Of a DNA stretch of 51,200 bases, positions 42,227 through 50,573 are shown piece by piece. The notes under the pieces were generated by a model that saw only the letters and a list, made by a program, of their open reading frames with translations, ran no database searches and was not told where the DNA came from. Origin of the DNA: an uncultured Clostridia bacterium (GTDB lineage: Bacteria; Bacillota; Clostridia; Christensenellales; Borkfalkiaceae); contig CAMUFJ010000008.1 in the NCBI GenBank assembly GCA_947088135.1, forward strand, positions 1 to 51,200, in the 5' to 3' direction. Within the stretch, counting starts at the first letter, position 1. The number at the start of each line of letters is the position of its first letter. Made by a program: the position numbers and the translations under genes.

Positions 42227-43690
42227 CTACAACAACGACCTTTGTACGGCGCGGCGGTAGTCCGCAAAGAGTTTGTCGAAATACGCGCGGTCGTCGGACG
42301 GCGTAAACAGCCGTTCCGTTTTCCGAAGCGCGCGCACCTCGTCTAAGGATACGAGCTCGCGCGAAACGGCGCACATGAGCGCGGCCCCGAGCGCGGTGCT
42401 CTCCCGTTCGACGGGGCGGTCGATACTGACCCCCAACACGTCCGATTGAAACCCCATTAAAAAGTTATTTGCCGAAGCTCCGCCGTCGCATTTGAGCTGA
42501 CGGAGGCAAATCCCGCTGTCGGCTTGCATACAGTCGGTCAGATCGCGCGCGCTGTACGCAATGCTTTCGAGCACCGCACGAACGATATGGGCGCGGGTCG
42601 TACTGCGGGTAATTCCGCTTAATAGACCGCGCGCGTCCGAATTCCAATAGGGCGCGCCCAAGCCCGTAAGCGCAGGCACAAAACACACGCCGCCGCAATC
42701 GGATACGCTCTCCGCGAGCCGTTCGCTCTCCGCGCTCGTTTCGATGAGTCCCAAGCCGTCGCGAAGCCACTGCACGGAGCTCCCCGCATTGAAGGCGCTT
42801 CCCTCCAAGGCGTAAACCGTTTTTCCGCTTAGCGAATAACCGATCGTCGTGAGCACGCCCCGCTCGGAGGCGACGCACTTTTCGCCCGTGTTAAAGAGCA
42901 AAAACAACCCCGTACCGTAGGTAATTTTCCCCTCTCCCTCCTTTAAGCATCCCTGCCCGAAAAGCGCGGCTTGCTGGTCGCCCAGTACGCCCGAAATGGG
43001 AATATGCTTTCCGCCGATGACCGCTTCGCCCATGAGCGCGTCCGACGGGCGCGCTTCGGGTAAAATTTCGAGCGGGACTTCGAGGCGCTGCGCGATCTCC
43101 CCGTCCCAACAAAGCTTGCGGATATCAAACAGCATGGTACGGCAAGCGTTTGTATAATCGGTAGCAAAGGTTTTTCCCTTTGTAAGCTTATTGACGAGAT
43201 AACAGTCGATTGTCCCCGCACGCAAATTTCCCTCCTTTAAAAGGCGGTTTGCCTCGGGTACGTTTTTGAGTAACCAGCGGATCTTGCTCGCCGAAAAATA
43301 GGCGTCCGGAATCAGCCCCGTGCGGTTACGGATGAGCGATTTCGTATCGTCGCTAAGCCCCGCGCAATAGTCGCTCGTTCGCCTGCACTGCCACACCACG
43401 GCGGGCGCGATCGGCTCGCCCGTGCGGACGTCCCACAAAACGACCGTTTCCCGCTGATTTGCAATGCCGATGCCCGCAACGGGTTCGTCGCCCGCAAAAC
43501 GCACGCATTCGTTGAGCGCGTATACCGCTTTATAGTAGATCTCGTTTGCGTCCTGTTCCACCCAACCGGGTTTTGGAAAGCTCTGCGCGACCTCCTGCTG
43601 TACGCCGTGTACAAGCTTGCCCGTGTCCGCGTCGAACAAAAACGCGCGAACGCTCGTCGTACCTGCGTCAAGTGCGATAACGTATTTCAT
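42227..43690 (-). CDS. glpK: Glycerol kinase
   Basis: FGGY-family kinase making glycerol-3-phosphate. The 487 residues begin MKYVIALDAGTTSVRAFLFD (phosphate 1), followed by WVEQDANEIYYKA, ANQRETVVLWD, VVWQCRRTSDYC, FATDYTNACRTMLFD, GVLGDQQAALFGQGC and KCDGGASANNFLMGFQSDVLG. ATG 43688-43690 follows GGGGAAA; a longer frame starting inside DUF2207 is not supported. It lies 37 nt after DUF2207, probably in the same transcript, with no glpF or glpD nearby. Confidence 0.94.
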   Translation of the reverse strand: MKYVIALDAGTTSVRAFLFDADTGKLVHGVQQEVAQSFPKPGWVEQDANEIYYKAVYALNECVRFAGDEPVAGIGIANQRETVVLWDVRTGEPIAPAVVWQCRRTSDYCAGLSDDTKSLIRNRTGLIPDAYFSASKIRWLLKNVPEANRLLKEGNLRAGTIDCYLVNKLTKGKTFATDYTNACRTMLFDIRKLCWDGEIAQRLEVPLEILPEARPSDALMGEAVIGGKHIPISGVLGDQQAALFGQGCLKEGEGKITYGTGLFLLFNTGEKCVASERGVLTTIGYSLSGKTVYALEGSAFNAGSSVQWLRDGLGLIETSAESERLAESVSDCGGVCFVPALTGLGAPYWNSDARGLLSGITRSTTRAHIVRAVLESIAYSARDLTDCMQADSGICLRQLKCDGGASANNFLMGFQSDVLGVSIDRPVERESTALGAALMCAVSRELVSLDEVRALRKTERLFTPSDDRAYFDKLFADYRRAVQRSLL

Positions 43691-43727
43691 AAGTTTCCCC
43701 TTATTTATCCCGCAAACTGCGGAAATT

Positions 43728-45689
43728 TTAAAATCCGCGGGAACCGCCTCCGCCGAAGCCTCCGCCTCCGAAGCCGCCCCCAAATCCGCCGCCTCCGCCG
43801 CCGAAACCGCCGAACCGTCCGCTTCTGCCCGACGACGAAGGACGGGAAACCATATTACGAACCAAATTGGTATTCATACTGCGGAACACGGAGCGCCAAA
43901 TGAGATAATCGAACACAAAGTCCGTGCCCGAATAGCGCATATACGAGGGCGGAGCTACGTCTAACCCCTCGAATTTATCCGTCCACGCGTCGGTAACGCC
44001 GAGCACCTGCGCATAAGGTAAAATGCGATAAAAAAGCTCGGGCTCTTCTTCGAGCATGACCTTAATGCGATCCTTTTCCGTAACGGTGATAAACTGTTTA
44101 AAGCCTAAAATATGCCCGAGCTTGGCGGTAAATTCCTTGGTACGGCATAAATAGAACCCGCAGACAGCACCCGTGAGCGAGGCGAATAACGTGAGGATAA
44201 AAGAAGGCCAAATGCCGAACGCCGCACTCGGGAGCAAAATAGTAACAAAAGAAAGACCGACCCCGATCAATACTCCGCCGCAAACCGTTGCAACGGAAAC
44301 AGACTTTTTCCACTTATAAAACCTGCGCGCAGCGATCCCCGAACAGGTTGCCGAAGCCGCAAACGCAATGAGAGCGGTAAAAAACACCGCCAAGTAATGA
44401 TACCCTGCCGTAACGCTCACAAGCGAATACAGCCAAGCAAATCCGCCCGTCAAAAGCACGGTGAGAATGCCGAAGAAAAGCATAAACGCTTTCCCTTTCC
44501 CGCCGTACGTTTTCGTCTTTTGCGCGGTAACGCTCGCCGTGGCGGATTCCGTAACCTTGTAAAACTTCTCGCCGAGCTCGGAAACGCGCACCTGCTCGCG
44601 CATATGGAAAAGCCCCTCGTAAATGATTCTGCAATGCGCGGGAACGCTGTCGAACATACGCTTATCCGTCTTGATCAAAAGCGGATCGTCCTTATCGACG
44701 TCGGGATGCTCCCCGTCGGGCTCCATTTGAATGTTGAGATAGCCCTCCGCCGCCAACCAAAATACGACCGAACCGATGTCTTCGCTGTCTACCTTGCCGT
44801 CGATGAGATATCCCATCATCAGGGGATCCATTTCGTCGGGCGCTTGCAAATCGACGGAAACGGTCATGAGCGGTTGCTTGCACACAAATATCTTTATGAG
44901 CGCAGCCGCCCCCAAGAGCGCAAATCCGATGAGAAGCGCATATAAAACAGTGAAGTCGAACGTATTCGTAAACGCGTCGGGCGAAAACTGCATATCCAAA
45001 GTGATTCCCGCCGCCGTGAGATTGTTCTCGTCGTCCCTGAAAACACAGGGAAGGATCTCCGCCGTGATCGTAAAGGTATTCCCGCTGAGGCTGACTGTCG
45101 CGTAATCGTTGTCCTTTGTCCCGTAGCCTCCCGAATAGAGCTTATACTTCTCCAAACCGTCGGGAACGGTGACGCGCACGGTAACGTCGTTGATTTCTCC
45201 CCCGTTTCCATAACCGACGACGTTTAGGGGAAGATAACCCTTTTTGAGTTTTTCGAACTTCATTTCGTATTGAAGCGTATACACCCGTTTGCCTTTCACG
45301 AAATGCTCCCCGCCCATATAATAGCTTAAAAAGGAAGAGCCCGATTCGACGTATGGAGAATAGTCGGCGTTATCGCACGTAGAGGTGATATTCCGATAGC
45401 TTACGCCGTCGCCCAAAGCAAAGTCGCGAATGATTCCGTGAAGATTATGCAGATCCGCTTCGATACGCTCGGTCACGTCCGCCGTGCCGTCGGAATTAAC
45501 TATTATATCGATGTCGTACCGATCGTAAACGTATGTACCGTATACAGCAAGAGGCGCCGCACTTTCCGCTCTCCGCCCTTCTTGTGCGGAAACGGAAACG
45601 GGCGGGGTAAACCCCGCCCACGTTACGAGCGCGAGGAGAAGTACGGCAAACGCCGCAAATATCCCCTTTCCACTCAAAATCCTTTTCAT
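43728..45689 (-). CDS. DUF2207 membrane protein with Gly-rich tail
   Basis: A 653-residue protein: signal peptide (IFAAFAVLLLALVTWA), an extracytoplasmic beta-rich DUF2207 domain (residues about 50-240, YDIDIIVNSDGTADVTERIEADL), a membrane helix near 250, a cytoplasmic region, two to four more helices (about 410-500) and a C-terminal low-complexity tail of Gly/Phe repeats (GGFGGGFGGGGFGGG-type). DUF2207 proteins are often paired with LemA, as here. Its biochemical role is unknown; an envelope function is inferred. Confidence 0.88.
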   Translation of the reverse strand: MKRILSGKGIFAAFAVLLLALVTWAGFTPPVSVSAQEGRRAESAAPLAVYGTYVYDRYDIDIIVNSDGTADVTERIEADLHNLHGIIRDFALGDGVSYRNITSTCDNADYSPYVESGSSFLSYYMGGEHFVKGKRVYTLQYEMKFEKLKKGYLPLNVVGYGNGGEINDVTVRVTVPDGLEKYKLYSGGYGTKDNDYATVSLSGNTFTITAEILPCVFRDDENNLTAAGITLDMQFSPDAFTNTFDFTVLYALLIGFALLGAAALIKIFVCKQPLMTVSVDLQAPDEMDPLMMGYLIDGKVDSEDIGSVVFWLAAEGYLNIQMEPDGEHPDVDKDDPLLIKTDKRMFDSVPAHCRIIYEGLFHMREQVRVSELGEKFYKVTESATASVTAQKTKTYGGKGKAFMLFFGILTVLLTGGFAWLYSLVSVTAGYHYLAVFFTALIAFAASATCSGIAARRFYKWKKSVSVATVCGGVLIGVGLSFVTILLPSAAFGIWPSFILTLFASLTGAVCGFYLCRTKEFTAKLGHILGFKQFITVTEKDRIKVMLEEEPELFYRILPYAQVLGVTDAWTDKFEGLDVAPPSYMRYSGTDFVFDYLIWRSVFRSMNTNLVRNMVSRPSSSGRSGRFGGFGGGGGGFGGGFGGGGFGGGGSRGF

Positions 45690-45705
45690 ATTTCTCCGAT
45701 TGATT

Positions 45706-46302
45706 TTAGAATTTAACGCTGACGTTCTTGCGCTCTTCCTCCGAATCGAGTTCGAAGTACTTACGCTTTTCCAAACGCATTTTGCGCGCTACAATGCCCG
45801 CAAAGAACATATCGATCTTCGTATTGAGTTCTTTCACCGTGCCGTTGTAGTATTTGCGCGCGGAAGCGATTTCCGTTTCGATGGATTTGAGTTGGCTCTG
45901 CAAATCCATGAAGTTGGTATTCGCCTTCAACTGCGGATAGTTTTCCTGCAAGGCAAACAGCGATTTCAACGTGCCCGTGAGCGCGTTTTCCGCCGCCATT
46001 TTTCCGTCGCCCGTTGCAGTCATTGCCGCGTTGCGCGCCGCGATAACGGCTTCCAAGGTCTTGCTCTCGTGCGCCGCATAGCCCTTCACCGTTTCAACAA
46101 GGTTGGGAACGAGATCATACCGTTTTTTGAGCTGGACGTCGATGGTAGACCAGCCCTCCTCCGCGCGGTTTTTGAGCGCTTGGAGCTTGTTATAGGTAGA
46201 TATGTACCATACGATCAGAATGATAGCAAGCAATACGACGACGCCGGCCGCCACACTGATTCCGATAATTCCACCCTGAGAAAGTAAAAATAAACCGTTC
46301 AT
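45706..46302 (-). CDS. lemA: LemA family protein
   Basis: A 198-residue membrane protein: one N-terminal helix (GIIGISVAAGVVVLLAIILIVWY), then a long helical cytoplasmic or extracytoplasmic domain with the family core YNKLQALKNRAEEGWSTIDVQLKKRYDLVPNLVETVKGYAAHE and ARKYYNGTVKELNTKIDMF. It has no known enzyme activity. ATG 46302 follows AAGGAG; a TATATAAT -10 box is upstream. It precedes DUF2207 by 16 nt and is co-transcribed with it. Confidence 0.93.
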   Translation of the reverse strand: MNGLFLLSQGGIIGISVAAGVVVLLAIILIVWYISTYNKLQALKNRAEEGWSTIDVQLKKRYDLVPNLVETVKGYAAHESKTLEAVIAARNAAMTATGDGKMAAENALTGTLKSLFALQENYPQLKANTNFMDLQSQLKSIETEIASARKYYNGTVKELNTKIDMFFAGIVARKMRLEKRKYFELDSEEERKNVSVKF

Positions 46303-46406
46303 GTGAATCTCCTTATGATTATATATAAACGCTTTGGGAACAGTCTACACAAAAATCCGCAAAAAACCGCAACACAAGCCGTTTAAACGCAGAAAACGGC
46401 ACGCAA

Positions 46407-48635
46407 TCACCTCTTTTTACGGTTGAAGTTAATCAGGCATCCGTCCAAAAGCACGGCGCGTTCGTCCTCCGTGAATTCGTTTACGGATAAAATCACGTCA
46501 CGCGTTTTGCCTTTGGAGAACACTTTAACGACGACGCGTTCGTCCCCGCGCTTGATAAAGCCCTCGATATCCTCGACGTAAAGGTAGTCGCCTACTTTGA
46601 AATCGATCTTATCGCTGAGGAACGGGATCATGCCCCAGTTGATGAGATTAGAGCGGTAACGCTTGGTGGCGTACTCCTTGCAGATATTCGCAATTCCGCC
46701 CAACACGCGCTGACAGGAAGCGGCTTGCTCGCGCGCCGACCCGTCCCCCGGCTTGTTGGAAACGACGACGCTTCCCAAAACCGTCCCTTCGGGCGGGATA
46801 AAACCGCCGAGATCTTTGAGTACCGCTTGCGGGATCGACCCGTCGCTTCTGCGCGTCCTTTCGTATTCCAAAACCGCCTTCGCGCGCTCCACGTAGGCAG
46901 GATCTTTACGGGAAAGCGTAAAGGTTGCAAGCTTTTCGGGGTTGGAGCGATAAGAAGACGTTTCGCCCGAGGGAATCAGCTCGTCCGTCGTCGTAACGCT
47001 GTCTTTGAGAACGGAAACGACCCGCATGAGCAAGTTTTTGCCGAGCGGGATCTGATCGGGCCAATCGGCAATATTGGGCCCGCAAACGAGCTCCTCGCCC
47101 TTTTGGGGCTTTCCTGCGCCGTGATAGACGCGGTTTTCGTAAATCTTTCCGTCGAACTTATATTTTTTGATGCGTCTGTTGTACTCCAAATCCAACGCGG
47201 AAGTGAGCACGCCCCCGTTTGCCGCCGTCGCCGCGATCGAACGCGCGTCCATGAGCGCGACTGCGGAGAGCTGACCCTGCGCGGGCTTACTTCCCTCGCG
47301 GTTCTCAAAGTTGCGCGTCGTGTGGCGAATGGAAAGCGCGCCCGTTGCGGGCGTATCCCCCGCGCCGAAGCACGGACCGCAGAACGCAGTTTTCACGATT
47401 GCGCCCGCACTCATGAGCATACCCGCATAACCGTTGTCGGCAAGGCATTTATAGACGGGTTGGGAAGAGGGATACACGTTGAGCGAAAACTCCCCCGCGC
47501 CCACGCTCTTATCCTTTAATATCTCCGCCGCCTCCGCAATATTTTCGTAAGTACCGCCCGCACAACCTGCAATCACGCCCTGATCGACGTAAACCTTGCC
47601 GTCTTTGACCTTCGTCGTGAGCGTAAAAGAATCGTTCCCCAAAATCTTTCTGCCCTGCTCCTCCGCTTTTTGCAAAAGCTCTTCGGGGCGTTGTAGAAAC
47701 TCCCGAATGGTATAGGCGTTGGACGGATGGAAGGGAAGCGCGATCATAGGTTCGATACGGGAAAGGTCGATGACGATTCCCCCGTCGTAATAGGCGGGTT
47801 GGGCGACCGTCATTTTGCGGTAAGCGTTTCCTCTGCCGTGCTCCTCGAAATACTCTTTCGTCTTATCGTCCGTTTCCCACACAGTGGAAAGGCAGGTCGT
47901 TTCCGTCGTCATGACGTCGATGCCGTTGCGGAAATCCACGGAAAGATTTGCGACGCCGGGACCGAAAAACTCCAAAATTTTATTTTTCAAGAAACCGCTT
48001 TGGAAAGTAGCGCGAATGAGCGAGAGCGCGACGTCCTGCGGCCCTACCCCCTTTCTCGGCTTACCGCGGAGGAACACCGCAACCACCTCGGGACGGCGCA
48101 CGTCGTAGGTCTGTTTTAAAAGCTGTTTGACGAGCTCAGGCCCGCCCTCGCCCACCGCCATACAGCCGAGCGCGCCGTAACGGGTGTGCGAATCGGAGCC
48201 CAAAATCATGGAGCCGCAGGAAGCGGCGCATTCGCGCATATATTGGTGAATGACGGCAAGGTGCGAAGGCACGTAGTCGCCGCCGTATTTCTTCGCCGCA
48301 GACAACCCGAACACGTGGTCGTCCTCGTTGATCGTGCCCCCGACCGCGCAGAGAGAATTGTGGCAGTTGGTGAGCGTATAGGGAACGGGAAATTCTTTCA
48401 GCCCGCTCGCCTTAGCGTTTTGGATAATGCCGACGTACGTAATATCGTGCGAAGCGAGCGCGTCGAAGCGAAGCTTCAAATTCACGCCGTCGCCCGCGTC
48501 ATGCATCTTGATGATCGCATAGGAAAGCGTGTTTTTAACCGCCTTTTCTTTCTTGTCCGACGTCATGAACGCCTGCGACTCCTTTACTATGCGGTCTTCC
48601 ATGTAATAGACGCCCGATTTGATGAGTTTGACCAT
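46407..48635 (-). CDS. Aconitase-family hydratase
   Basis: A 742-residue [4Fe-4S] hydratase of the aconitase superfamily. Cluster cysteines are seen at C358 (VIAGCAGGTYENI) and C419/C422 (AFCGPCFGAGDTP), with domain hallmarks YTLTNCHNSLCAVGG, GSDSHTRYGALGCMAVGEGG and a swivelling C-terminal domain (YRSNLINWGMIPFL). Its divergence from the usual AcnA/AcnB resembles YbhJ-type hydratases, so the substrate may not be citrate. No other citrate-cycle genes are near. ATG 48635 follows GGAGAGGA. Promoter TTGAAA-17-TATAAT at 48666-48694. Confidence 0.82.
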   Translation of the reverse strand: MVKLIKSGVYYMEDRIVKESQAFMTSDKKEKAVKNTLSYAIIKMHDAGDGVNLKLRFDALASHDITYVGIIQNAKASGLKEFPVPYTLTNCHNSLCAVGGTINEDDHVFGLSAAKKYGGDYVPSHLAVIHQYMRECAASCGSMILGSDSHTRYGALGCMAVGEGGPELVKQLLKQTYDVRRPEVVAVFLRGKPRKGVGPQDVALSLIRATFQSGFLKNKILEFFGPGVANLSVDFRNGIDVMTTETTCLSTVWETDDKTKEYFEEHGRGNAYRKMTVAQPAYYDGGIVIDLSRIEPMIALPFHPSNAYTIREFLQRPEELLQKAEEQGRKILGNDSFTLTTKVKDGKVYVDQGVIAGCAGGTYENIAEAAEILKDKSVGAGEFSLNVYPSSQPVYKCLADNGYAGMLMSAGAIVKTAFCGPCFGAGDTPATGALSIRHTTRNFENREGSKPAQGQLSAVALMDARSIAATAANGGVLTSALDLEYNRRIKKYKFDGKIYENRVYHGAGKPQKGEELVCGPNIADWPDQIPLGKNLLMRVVSVLKDSVTTTDELIPSGETSSYRSNPEKLATFTLSRKDPAYVERAKAVLEYERTRRSDGSIPQAVLKDLGGFIPPEGTVLGSVVVSNKPGDGSAREQAASCQRVLGGIANICKEYATKRYRSNLINWGMIPFLSDKIDFKVGDYLYVEDIEGFIKRGDERVVVKVFSKGKTRDVILSVNEFTEDERAVLLDGCLINFNRKKR

Positions 48636-48665
48636 ATATCCTCTCCGCCGAAATGTTTTTCTTAC

Positions 48666-48694
48666 ATTATATAAGATTTCGTCAAAATTTTCAA
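48666..48694 (-). promoter_or_regulatory. Promoter of the aconitase-family gene
   Basis: Minus strand: TTGAAA (48689-48694), 17-nt spacer and TATAAT (48666-48671), with a leader of about 25 nt and a ribosome site. Confidence 0.75.
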
Positions 48695-48733
48695 GTAAAC
48701 TGATACGGAAGTCATGAAAATTTTCGCAAATGA

Positions 48734-48762
48734 TTGATTTTTGTGCGCGTTTGCGCTATAAT
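48734..48762 (+). promoter_or_regulatory. Promoter giving a leaderless PH-like transcript
   Basis: TTGATT (48734-48739), 17-nt spacer and TATAAT (48757-48762). Six nt (GAAATT) lie before ATG 48769. Confidence 0.75.
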
Positions 48763-48768
48763 GAAATT

Positions 48769-49284
48769 ATGGAAACAGGAAACGTAAATCTTCCCAACGA
48801 AACATTCAAATACCGCTTCTCCGCACCCTTTATCGCGATTTTCTGCGTGGGACTTTTGCTGAGCGCGGCGGGGTTTGCCATCAACACCTGGCAACTCGTC
48901 GGCTTTATCGAAGCGGGAGATCTTTCCTCCGTGTACGAATGGATGAAATTTATTCTTCTCTATCTCGCAAGCGGATTTTTAGCGGTACTCATCGCGGCAA
49001 TGCTCATCCGCTCCCAATACGTGGTTACAGAGAAAGAACTTATCACGCAATTCGGGATCGTGCGCTCGCGTTACCAAATCAAGAAAATCTATTCCGTGTG
49101 CCTGATGCGCCCGAGCAACAAGCTCACCGTCTACTTTGACGATTTTAAAACCAAATTTATCGTTGTTTCCGTTCGCGACGCTTGGTACGACGATTTTATG
49201 AAAGCACTCCTCGCGCGTAACGAAAAAATCGAATTCAGTATTGCGGGAGAAGAAAAGCCCCCGAAAACGGACAAGAAAAAATGA
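48769..49284 (+). CDS. Two-helix membrane protein with PH-like domain
   Basis: A 171-residue protein. Two membrane segments (residues about 18-45 and 62-85) precede a beta-rich domain, RSQYVVTEKELITQFGIVRSRYQIKKIYSVCLMRPSNKLTVYF, resembling the bacterial PH (bPH/YdbS-like) fold, ending in a lysine-rich tail. Function unknown. ATG 48769 is chosen because an in-frame ATG at 48730 lies upstream of the -10 box; there is no ribosome site, so initiation should be leaderless. It is divergent from the aconitase-family gene. Confidence 0.8.
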   Translation: METGNVNLPNETFKYRFSAPFIAIFCVGLLLSAAGFAINTWQLVGFIEAGDLSSVYEWMKFILLYLASGFLAVLIAAMLIRSQYVVTEKELITQFGIVRSRYQIKKIYSVCLMRPSNKLTVYFDDFKTKFIVVSVRDAWYDDFMKALLARNEKIEFSIAGEEKPPKTDKKK

Positions 49285-49290
49285 GATAAA

Positions 49291-49326
49291 AAAGAAAGGC
49301 ACTGCGAGATTGCAATGCCTTTTTTG
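49291..49326. terminator. Bidirectional terminator between PH-like and MinE-like genes
   Basis: AAGGCA...TGCCTT with an inner TGC/GCA stem and one mismatch, flanked by A and T runs. Confidence 0.8.
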
Positions 49327-49337
49327 TTTTCATGCGG

Positions 49338-49568
49338 TCATTTCAGCGTTGTAAAGTTTTTGACGCGAAGCGCGCGGAAGTTTACCGTTATCTTGTACCC
49401 GCTTCCCGCGTGGGCGATTTGAAAACCGAGCTCTCCGTCCGTTTCGAAATACTCTTTCGCAACCCGCGAAAACTCCTTGTATGCCGCTTCCTTGGTGGCG
49501 GCGTTCATGTCGTCGCGGTTTTCCGCGAGCATACTCGCAAGCCGCTCCTTCGTTTCCGTTAGCTTCAT
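49338..49568 (-). CDS. Divergent MinE-like protein lacking the membrane-targeting segment
   Basis: A 76-residue protein coupled to minD (ATGA overlap). It can be aligned by eye with MinE: TKERLASMLAENRDD corresponds to the MinD-binding AKERLQIIVAERR region, and the following helix and strands (YKEFSRVAKEYFE...YKITVNFRALRV) correspond to the dimerisation domain. The usual N-terminal MxLFDFF-like membrane helix is missing, so the protein starts at the MinD-contact region. Ribosome site GGGAGAAGAAG. Position after minD strongly supports a MinD partner; identity as true MinE is inference. Confidence 0.6.
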   Translation of the reverse strand: MKLTETKERLASMLAENRDDMNAATKEAAYKEFSRVAKEYFETDGELGFQIAHAGSGYKITVNFRALRVKNFTTLK

Positions 49569-50284
49569 CTTCTTCTCCCTCCGAACAGTTTCCCTTTTCC
49601 ACCCGCATAGAAGCCCGCAAGCAAACGAAACGCGCGCGAACGCTCTACGACGTTATCCAAAAAAAATTTATCCTCTTCCGGCACAACGGCGACGAGCGGA
49701 AGCCTAAGCGTATCGGCAATGTCGTGCGGGGAAAGAATTTCCCCCTTCCGCGCAAGATCTTTGCGTACGAGATTGACGACGAGCCCCACGCTTTGAAAGC
49801 GGTAACTCTTTAAAATGCCCGCCACACGGTCTGCATCGCGCATGGCGGAGATGTGCGGCGTGGTGACGAGAAGCGCCTCCTCCGCGCAGGACGCGGCGCG
49901 GTGAAAGCCCTCGTCGATCCCCGCGGGGGAATCGATCAGAACGTAATCGAACTGCGGGGCGAGTGCGTCGAGCACCAGGCGGATCGCCTGCGGGGAAACG
50001 TAGCGTTCGGCAACGCGGTTGCTCGCCAGACAATAAAGCGTTGGATAGCGCGGATGACGCACGAGCGCCTGTTTGGGACGGCATCTGCCTTCCACGGCGT
50101 CGAGCACATCATAGGAAGAAAGCCGTTCCGTTTGGAACACGACGTCTACGTTGTTCAATCCGAAATCGAGGTCGCAGACGATGACGCGGTAACCGCTTTT
50201 CGCCAACTGAACGGCGAGATTGCAGCATACCGTCGTCTTTCCGACGCCCCCCTTTCCCGAAGTGATTACGATTTTTCTTGCCAT
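49565..50284 (-). CDS. minD: Septum site-determining ATPase MinD
   Basis: Deviant Walker A ATPase (MARKIVITSGKGGVGKTTVCCNLA) that positions the division site. The 239 residues show VIVCDLDFGLNNVDVVF, IDSPAGIDEGF and a basic C-terminus (AFRLLAGFYAGGKGKLFGGRRR) suited as membrane-binding amphipathic helix. It is slightly shorter than the usual 260-270. ATG 50284 follows GGAGG and the family start; the longer frame (to 50413) has no support. minC is not upstream in this window. Confidence 0.9.
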   Translation of the reverse strand: MARKIVITSGKGGVGKTTVCCNLAVQLAKSGYRVIVCDLDFGLNNVDVVFQTERLSSYDVLDAVEGRCRPKQALVRHPRYPTLYCLASNRVAERYVSPQAIRLVLDALAPQFDYVLIDSPAGIDEGFHRAASCAEEALLVTTPHISAMRDADRVAGILKSYRFQSVGLVVNLVRKDLARKGEILSPHDIADTLRLPLVAVVPEEDKFFLDNVVERSRAFRLLAGFYAGGKGKLFGGRRR

Positions 50285-50411
50285 GCCCCGCCTCCGCGCA
50301 GGTTTTTTGTTATGATAACATAAAAAAATCGCTTTATTTTGTAACGATTTGTCGCATTTTGGGGAGTTTTGCCGTCCGCGTACCGCCGTGATAACGCGGA
50401 AAAAAACGCAC

Positions 50412-50442
50412 AAAAAAAATCGGAGAAAACTCCGATTTTTTC
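50412..50442 (-). terminator. Terminator after the 25-residue ORF
   Basis: TCGGAG-AAAA-CTCCGA stem flanked by A8 and T6; it separates the microORF from minD. Confidence 0.88.
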
Positions 50443-50443
50443 G

Positions 50444-50521
50444 TTACTTTTGCGCTAAGTCCCTCAGATAGGCTTCGTATTCCGCATCCGAGAGTTTGCG
50501 TACTTTTTTCTTCTTCGCCAT
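50444..50521 (-). CDS. Possible 25-residue basic microprotein
   Basis: A short ORF, MAKKKKVRKLSDAEYEAYLR plus five residues, with ribosome site GAGGTGGG 3 nt before ATG 50521 and a strong terminator immediately after its TAA. The charged helical sequence has no membrane segment or recognisable family. The compact ribosome-site, ORF and terminator arrangement argues for translation; it could be a gene end or leader without its own function. Confidence 0.5.
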   Translation of the reverse strand: MAKKKKVRKLSDAEYEAYLRDLAQK

Positions 50522-50573
50522 ACCCACCTCGCAAAATTTTATCCTAAGATAAGTATGCCCTTTTTGACCGTTC

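Noticed and set aside
46375..46400. GCCGTTT/AAACGGC hairpin after the aconitase-family gene
   Set aside because: No T-run follows the stem, so it cannot be called a terminator with confidence.
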